Shown piece by piece: positions 56,606 through 64,000 of a stretch of 64,000 nucleotides of DNA. Position 1 is the stretch's first letter; each line of letters starts with the position of its first letter. The translations under genes and the position numbers were made by a program. The stretch is from Arenicola marina. Its lineage: Eukaryota; Annelida; Polychaeta; Arenicolidae. The stretch lies in the NCBI GenBank assembly GCA_964019135.1, contig OZ025248.1, positions 35,519,670 to 35,583,669 on the forward strand, given 5' to 3'. Under the pieces are notes generated by a model that saw only the letters and a list, made by a program, of their open reading frames with translations, ran no database searches and was not told the origin of the DNA.

Positions 56606-58480
56606 TTATTGGGAGATATTGGGTTAAACAATATTTGTGTTTTTTTAATATGCAATTTTTTCATATTATATAAACATTCCTGTACAACGCTATGGTTTGA
56701 CCATTACGAGAAACACTTCAAAAGCACACACCTGTCTCGTGGGGTCTACCTATAATAATACCTATGCTCTGCGTCAATGCCTAGCATCAACGGCCTGTAC
56801 GTGTTGCCTACCTTCCGGTTGTTTGCCTTCACTCGCCTCACACACAAGATCGGCTAAAGCTGTCCTTGGAAGCACAACTAACCACTGAAGTGCTGTGCAT
56901 ATCCGAATTATAACCATCCGAGTAAATTTATGTAATGTATGAGCGGTTAGGCAGGTGATAAACCAGAATGCGGTTGTCTCATGAGTGACTGTCAGCGTCA
57001 GGCGATATGATGTGCTGCGCGGGGTTTTCCATGTCGTATGACGTAATAATCATCATGACGCGCGTGTCTGCGCGCGGTATCTATGGTTACGTAACAATGC
57101 TCCTTATATGGACTGAGCGGGTGAGGACAATGGTGCTCTTTTGGTCGTAGAACTGTAAACATCGATGATTTGGCTCAAAATACAACGCTTCCAACGGTCT
57201 CATCGAACGGACCACATGCATTATGGAGAGATAAATGTCTTGTCTTTAACTATATTATGGTTTTATAGTTAACAATGCCTGGACCAAAGCAAACAAAAAT
57301 TAGTTTCACACCCACTCGATTCTTTAGGCACAAACCGCGCAGCTGGCCGGTTCCCAACACTAAAACGTTGACTACAATGAGTGCGCGTCACGCAGTTGCA
57401 GCAAGGCACCAGCGTGATGCGCACTCGTTCTAAGAGCACGTGTTTTTTTGTTGGTCCCCAAAAGACCTAAACCGGAAACAGAACCCGCGAGAACTGTACA
57501 GCCCTATTACATGCGTTGACAGGGCCCGCCATATAAGCTATAGAGCCATAAGTGTTCCAGCCAAGTAAAATATATGGAGCCAACGGCGATTAGCTTCATA
57601 TCTCACTTGTCCTCGAGCCTTTAATAAGGTGGTTGCAACCAGCTTTCAGCAACATACTGAGCAGAAGCCTTTAAAAAATAGTTGATGCTAGTGAAAAATG
57701 TGGAATAAGGTTGTTCACGGAAAACATGTACGTGTAATTATACAGACGGGCTATTATCTCCGAGATAATCATGACGTATGTGCCATCTCCCGTCACACTC
57801 TCTGACGTCAACGCATTCCGCTAGGGGCTACGTTATATATCTGATATCAGCCACCGCCTCAATGCATTCGCCAATCTCGCTCGCCAAGACGGCGCTGCGT
57901 ATAATGATAGGAAAAGTGCATTTCGGGAACCCAGCTAGCTACACGTGACATCAGGTGGACAATCTTCAAGCCCGTAAATTAGCATACTTTGCTGTATCAA
58001 TATGCAAGAGTCTTTGTTGTTTAAGTTTTTATCCCTGTAGTTTGATGAATTATTATCATTGATTTGATCGTCTTTCAAATTTCAACTTCTCACCCACATA
58101 CCGATAGTGGGCTAAAACCCAAACTCAAGAAACATGGCAATGTTTTACCCCACCCCATTGCATTGCACTGGAAGGTTTATGAACCAAATTTTGTTTTTAT
58201 ACGCAAAGTGGTCTGCTATGACCATTTTGCATTTCCTTGTGTGCGTAGTCGCATGGGTTGTCAATTCAGCATTTACATCATTCAGTTAAGTGTCATATGT
58301 TTGTATTTCCGTACAAATCACATACGCTGTATCTGGCATACCAGCGTGTATATAAGACTTATATGAACGCTTCTTGCGGTGCAAGAGGATCAAATTAATG
58401 CAGGTATATCATGTTACAACACGTGGGAGTACATGATATTACAGGGGTCAGTGGTGACCGTTCTATCTTGGCCCCCTCGC
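56606..58480. other. Unique region with possible promoter elements
   Basis: Includes ATGACGTAA and TGACGTCAACG words and a CCAAT near 57870 close to CCAAGACGGCGCTG. A 52-codon plus frame at 57274-57432 (MPGPKQTKISFTPTRFF start) is not repeat-derived but has no recognised family. Nothing here could be built into a gene. Confidence 0.3.
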
Positions 58481-59980
58481 CCCCCCCCCCCCCCCCACCC
58501 TTGTGGGCTGACCGAGGTGGCTACCATCCAGGCCCTGGTTGTTGCAGTAAATACTGGACGTGAATGTTAAGGAAGTTATACTGCCACAAAGTCCGCACGG
58601 TCGAAGGAAGTGTTTTCTGTACAGATTCCCTAGCTTCCTATCCGAGCAAGGATAGTAACGAGATTATAATTATCGCTGATCAGTGATTTCAGATCAATGA
58701 AAATCACTTCACTATATCTACAACACGCTGTCTCTAGAAGTACCCGGATTTATAATCCGGTCATAAATTGTACGTGTGTAAACGTAAGTTAAGTGCGCGG
58801 CGATGCTATTTATAACCCAACGTCACGTTTACTTACATGCTTGCGATTTGCTATTTCTGAAAACGTATGGGTACTGGAGTGGGTGGACGTTATCTGTATT
58901 TTAGTACGCCAGGAAAATGGTCTCGAGATTTTCTACCTGACCTTAGATAGTAGAGCTTATGAATGTAAAGCCTGCGTGAGAGGCAACAACATGGAAATCG
59001 TATGTAAAAGACATACACAGGGTTAAGCAGAAATGATATACTTGGACCGCTTAACTAGTCTATAGCTTCAGGTCTCACACAAATAGTATGACGACATGAC
59101 GTGATTTGCGAAGTAAACTGATTAGTAATAAGGAACTGTCTTGTTTGATCAACGCATTATATGAAGGAATTGTGATCATGGGAATACATGACCATATGTA
59201 TATAGTAAGTGTAGAGGTTATTGCGTACTCATAGTACAATAGTACAACATAAAAATGTTCACTGGTCGTGCACGGCCGGCCATCACTAACGCATAAACAG
59301 GTTGTCAGAGGTATGAACGGACAATAACAAACTACTTAAGTTTTAAGTGTTTTTCAAGAACGGGGTTTCACAGTATGGTCAATTACAGTTCCCCAGTTCT
59401 GCTAGGTTCACCACATTTTTAAGTCAGGAAGTATAATTGTAAATCAAAGCTTGGATTTTCATTGACACATGGTGGTATCAATGTCTTAATCTTTCTCTCA
59501 ATATTATGATACGTCGTCCACTTACATATAACATATGTATATGTTCAACATGTTCAAAGCTGTAACTGAATGAGTCATCTACTTTTTGCCCCCGTTTTCT
59601 TCCATTTCTTCTATTTCGTTTCGTTCCCGGTGTGAAGTAGTTTTAATCAAAATTATGTAATCTTTTGCTAACCCGAAATGTCATAAACAACTTTCAATTA
59701 TGACCACATAACAGTGTTGGATCAACACTTGGCCAAACACACCACACGGATAAATACTAGATGTCATAACTTCAGCTGTTAATGTTCTTACGAACTGGCT
59801 ACAGCCTTTAATATTCCAGACCCGTCTTTAACGTTATGCGAACGAGTGTATGTGGAACAAGTCTGCATCAAACGCCTCCATTTGTAATGGTCCAAATCAG
59901 AAGATGAATCACATAGTCAAATAATCCAAATATGTCTTCAAGATGAAGGCGAGGAAATGGCCTTTTAAATGATGGATTTT
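58481..59980. other. Unique AT-rich intergenic DNA
   Basis: A C run near 58480-58496. A 77-codon plus frame at 58793-59026 has a Cys-containing end (CKACVRGNNMEIVCKRH), but no family or splice signals. Confidence 0.4.
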
Positions 59981-60130
59981 TGTTTTAGGCCACTTGTGTG
60001 CACACATGGGTTAAACCGGGCCAAAGCGACCCCAGTAACCAAGTGATGAAGGGATGAAACGGCCCCCACGAGAGAGGTTTGAACCCCCAACCGGTTTCGC
60101 TACAATCGAGCACGCTACCGCTTAACATAA
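59981..60130 (-). repeat. tRNA-derived SINE, nearly complete
   Basis: On the minus strand: TTAAGCGGTAGCGTGCTCG (A box), GGGGGTTCAAACCTC (B box), then GTTTCATCCC, CTTGGTTACTGGGG, TTTGGCC and a tail with TGTGCACACAAGTGG. The tail recurs at 62.5 kb, and the middle part resembles the 22.4 kb element. Confidence 0.7.
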
Positions 60131-60654
60131 TGTGTAACATAATAAGCGGTGGGAGCACCACAAGTCCACGGTTACAGGTCCCGCAAAGAAAGTAAAACCC
60201 GTAATCGATACGGGTGTTACCTTGTAAACTTCGCCCTGTTATTTACGCATGGTTTACAACATACGTATATTCTGGTCTGGTTGGTCCTTAGACCTTCATA
60301 AATAATTCGCTTTTTGCGTGCGTCAGAAGATACAGACCACACCAAACACTATCCCTACCACCCCCGAGCCCTCCCCCCTCCCCCCCCCCCCGGCCGATTC
60401 TGTGACGCCCCGGGACAATAAGCGAGCTGAGCGCCCAGCGGGCCCCGCTGCAGTGACGTTGGTGACTGGTGGGCGAAGATTCATTTGGGCCACACCCGCC
60501 CAGCATACAATGGCCAAGGTCGCGGGGTCAATGCTGACTCCACTCCACCCGGCCGACGAGTGTCTCGGACCACGACGTTACGCTGTAACGACGTAACGTT
60601 CTATAATTCTGGCGCCAGGTTAACACGTGGGTATGTGCTCAAATTTGAATACAT

Positions 60655-60765
60655 GTATTCCAAAATTTGTGTATTCCGAAATTTTTGTATTCCGAAAATT
60701 GCGTATTTAGAAATTTGTGTAAGCCGACGTTTGTGTATACCAACATTTGTAGATTCCGAAAGAAA
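60655..60765. repeat. 17-18-bp AT-rich minisatellite
   Basis: About 6 units of core TTTGTGTATTCCGAAA with drift at the ends. Confidence 0.75.
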
Positions 60766-61034
60766 ACAAGTAGACCAATGATGAGACCAAGGCAATGATT
60801 ATATTATTCGTCTATATACTGTTGAAGCCACATGACCTAACAAGTGGAATTAATTTACTGCATGTGTTGTCCTCCCGTCCTACCTGTTCAATGCCTTAGT
60901 GAAGTCTCTAAATCGCATGTCAGTGTTATGGTGCCGCTAATCGTAAAGCCTAGAATCAAGAAATATTATGGCTAGTTCCATAATAACTGTGACTATTATA
61001 CATCTCCCGCTACTGTATAACTGTCAGCAATACT

Positions 61035-61295
61035 AACTTTACCACTAATCAACTGACAACTGACAGCCAACACATGCTCACCACATATATAACTGACAGC
61101 CAGTCTATGCTCACCACCAATATAAATGACAGCCAGTCCATGCTCACCACATGAATAACTGGCAGTATAACCGACAACCACTCCATGCTCACCGCAAGTA
61201 TACCTGTTTACCACAAATATAACTGACATCTAGCCTAGCTCACCCAAAGTATAACTGACATCTAACTCACCTCAGCCACAGTATAACTGACAACT
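61035..61295. repeat. 33-bp minisatellite, diverged
   Basis: Units hold ATAACTGACAGCCAGTC and ATGCTCACCAC words; later units degrade to CATCTAACTCACC. Old array. Confidence 0.8.
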
Positions 61296-61299
61296 ACCC

Positions 61300-63380
61300 C
61301 ATCTCACCACGCGTGATATACCTCAGTGACATAGCCACCAATAGACAGATCATCCCGCTTACCAACTACCACGGACCGTCCACTGCACACGTATCCAGTT
61401 TATCCACAGGAATGCGATATATTATTTAGTATCCAAGGTCTATCCAAAACCCCCGTACCTGGCTCTATCTCTCTCTCTCTCTCTCTGTCTGGGTCAGGGG
61501 GGAGGGGCTAGGAGTGACCTACTCCTCTGGATCTACGTGACAGGCAGTAGGAAGGAAGGCGAGAGAGACGCACCGCAGGACTGTGCGTGGTAGGCCCTGT
61601 CTGTCACCAGTTACCCCGCCACCCGAACAGTTACTTCCTAGCCCCACCCGGCGACAGTCCCTCCGCATTGAAGTCCCCCCCCCCCCCCCCCCGTGACGGA
61701 GCGTTAAAGTCTCCGCCTAGGTTCACCATGCATAGACATACGTAAATACATACGTGCGCTGGCTGAGTTCGCGCTTCACGGCACAGGGCGGGGCGGGCGG
61801 AGGTAGCATTTGGGTCGCCCCCCACCCACCCCTGCCCCTCCCTCCGCTCCTCCACCTTCCCTTCACGTCTCGTCACGCTGGGGTGGGTGGGGGGTGGTGA
61901 AGGGTGTCGGGTGGGTGGGCTGACGGGTTAAGTGAGTAGATAGGTTGTGATAGTTGTGGGTGAGGCGTTGTGTGCGAGCTAGATTGAACCCGACGAAATA
62001 TTGGATGCATTTTACCCGGATAGGGTTGGGAGTGGGGTGTGACGGAGGGACAGACAGCCGGAGGAGGGGGGGGGGGGGGGAGGAGGAGGGGCGATGAGTG
62101 GGGGAAGAGGGTCGGCAGGAAAAATGGGGCGACCACCAAATTCACGACCAAAAAAAACAGTCAAAATAGTTCACGGCAGTATTGGCTACTGAGCGAACGA
62201 GGAAGTGGAAATGAAATAAGCGCCAATGAAGTTGTCGCATCATGCAGCTAGCGCCCCCTACACGGAAACAGTTATATTAAACAGAAACCACGTGCATGTT
62301 TCAACAAATGGGATGTCGGTCGCCCCAACATGGCGACGTCCCTCCTATACACAGAGGACGCATTGCGGTTATATTGATATGTTTTACTTTACGGCTGTGT
62401 GCCAAGTTGTAACTTGTTAAAGTTGTAACGTCCGGTTGGTAGGGCCCCTCCATGGGCGAAACCATGGGTGTATAGTATTGGTGTTTTAGACCACTTGTGT
62501 GCATAAATGGTAAAGTTAAGCAGGACCTAATGAACAAGGAGAGGAGTTATATCCATGGGCAAAAATCCATTCCAGAGAATGTAATTGAGTCAGGCGTCAT
62601 ATGCTGGTGCCCCTCACCCCCTCACCCCCTCCCCCCGCCACCATCCCCTCCATTTTTCCCCACCCCACCCCAACGCCTGCTTCTCCGGACCCCCACACCA
62701 CTTCATCCCTCACCAACGACCCCCCCCCCCCCCACCCCTCCCACTCAACAAATCTGATTCTCTGGAACCCCACCCAACTCCACCACATTCCCCCGCCCCA
62801 CTCCGGTATTCAACTCTGCTCCTGCCCCATGCCATGCTTCAATATACCCCCCCCCCCCCATCACCCTCTGGTCTGGTCACGGTTCAGCTGTCAGCCAGTG
62901 TCCTGGCCTGTCTTTACATCTCTCCGGGCTCGGCCCGGCCCAGGCAGGGTGTGGTACCATTAGAGGGCACCATGACGCGTGCAGTGTGGGTGGGTGGGTG
63001 AGGTGATCAGCGTCGGTTTGGGGTGGGGCCGCTCTCCGCTCCGACCAAGCATGCCGGGGGTGTCGTGGAGGGGAGGGCGGGCACAGGTATGTATTGGTTG
63101 TGGGTGTCGGGGAGGGGGCACAGGTATGTATTGGCAGTGGGTGATAATGGGGACTCTCTTTTTAAGCCGACTCGAGAAGACGCTAAGGTAGCAGAATGCA
63201 GCCACGACAACGGCTTGGCACAGGGCGTCGCCTCATGGGGAGTCGCGGGCTGCACGGGGCCTAACGGGTATGGAACGCCGATGTGGACATTTATATATTA
63301 AACAAACAACAATAGTCGAATCCACTCCGTCCGTTGGTCATATTTAAACTGTACTAGAGACGTCAAATACTCTAGCAGTC
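61300..63380. other. Intergenic, C/G-run rich, no gene
   Basis: (CT)n at 61468-61488 and long C or G runs near 61677, 62070, 62720 and 62850. Pro-rich frames of up to 138 codons are products of these runs. Confidence 0.45.
62475..62530 (-). repeat. SINE 3' tail fragment
   Basis: The plus strand GTTTTAGACCACTTGTGTGC matches the 59981 SINE tail (GTTTTAGGCCACTTGTGTGC) with one difference. The tRNA head is absent, so this is a truncated or recombined copy. Confidence 0.5.
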
Positions 63381-63384
63381 CGGC

Positions 63385-63865
63385 CTGATAGCTTCCAGGT
63401 CTGACAGCAGTCCAGCCTGACAGTAGTCCAGTCTCACAGCAGTCCAGCCTGACATCAGTCCAGTCTAACAGCAGTTCATCCTGGCAGCAGTTTGTCTAGA
63501 CAGCAGTCCAGCCTGACATCAGTCCAACCTGAGAGCAGTTCATCCTGACAGCAGTTCATCCTTGTTCATCCTGACAGCCGCACGGTCTGACAGCAGTCCA
63601 GTCTAACAGCAGTTCATCCTGGCAGCAGTTTGTCTTGACAGCAGTCCAGCCTGATAGCAGCATGGCCCGACAGCACCATGGAATGACAGCCGCACGGTCT
63701 GACAGCAGTCCAGTCTAACAGCAGTTCATCCTGGCAGCAGTTTGTCTTGACAGCAGTCCAGCCTGATAGCAGCATGGCCCGACAGCACCATGGAATGACA
63801 GCAACACGGTTTGACAGCAGTTCATCCTGACAGTAGTCTAGCCAGCCTGATATCATTCGTGACAG
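63385..63865. repeat. 16-bp minisatellite with 120-base-scale blocks
   Basis: About 30 units of CAGCAGTCCAGCCTGA and variants (CAGCAGTTCATCCTGG, CAGCACCATGGAATGA). A block of about 110 bases (63588-63697) recurs at 63700-63810 nearly unchanged. Confidence 0.92.
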
Positions 63866-64000
63866 CAGCACGGGCAAGCATCCGCCCCCCACCCCTCAAG
63901 TCCATACCCCGCCGGGGCCCATAGCCCCCCCACCCCCCCACCGCTCGCACTTTAATCCCGCTTCAGACAAATTTAAGCCAGATAAATAGAGGCCGTCGCT

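Noticed and set aside
62497-63001. Pro/Thr/Ser-rich frames of 86-138 codons
   Set aside because: Driven by C runs and C-rich composition; all frames look alike and the opposite strand is Gly/Val-rich.

Overview
The window is nuclear DNA of an invertebrate animal. The reasons are spliced genes with GT-AG introns, GC-rich exons in AT-richer introns, tRNA-derived SINEs, a MITE, many minisatellites and many runs of ten or more G or C. SUEL-lectin and CUB domains plus the general texture suggest a lophotrochozoan (perhaps a mollusc) or a lancelet; the species cannot be fixed from the sequence alone.

Three protein genes can be built exon by exon, all on the minus strand. (1) Positions 30995 down to 2077 hold a 12-exon gene for a predicted secreted protein of 1029 residues. 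It has a signal peptide, three tandem modules of SUEL/Gal_lectin domain + CUB domain + connector, and an acidic tail. Every splice phase agrees. (2) Positions 40583 (perhaps 44.2 kb) down to 36985 hold a 6-exon gene for a four-TM protein of 290 residues with a Pro-rich C-terminal tail. (3) Positions 55148 down to 51049 hold its tandem paralogue: 6 exons, 348 residues, with an Arg/Tyr/Pro-rich tail. Exon order, intron phases and short motifs match between (2) and (3). The fold resembles CD20/MS4A-like tetraspans, a tentative assignment. No functional link between the lectin-like gene and the four-TM pair can be shown; they are neighbours in the same orientation.

Layout: 0-2 kb, 3' flank of gene 1. 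2.1-31 kb, gene 1, whose introns carry most of the minisatellites, including a 32-bp repeat with a 1909-bp higher-order period (7.2-12.6 kb), an 84-bp array grown from a splice acceptor (19.4-20.0 kb) and a 21-bp array (25.0-26.3 kb). 31-37 kb, spacer DNA. 37-44 kb, gene 2, with 15-bp and 52-bp arrays upstream or in a possible long 5' intron (41.2-43.7 kb). 44-51 kb, a 246-bp MITE and a 20-bp array. 51-55 kb, gene 3. 55-64 kb, no convincing gene, several arrays and SINE pieces.

By eye, about a fifth of the window is tandem repeat. Most long open frames outside the exons are artefacts of repeat units whose length is a multiple of three, or whose three-unit cycle contains no stop. No rRNA, CRISPR, intact transposase or retroelement coding region was recognised.
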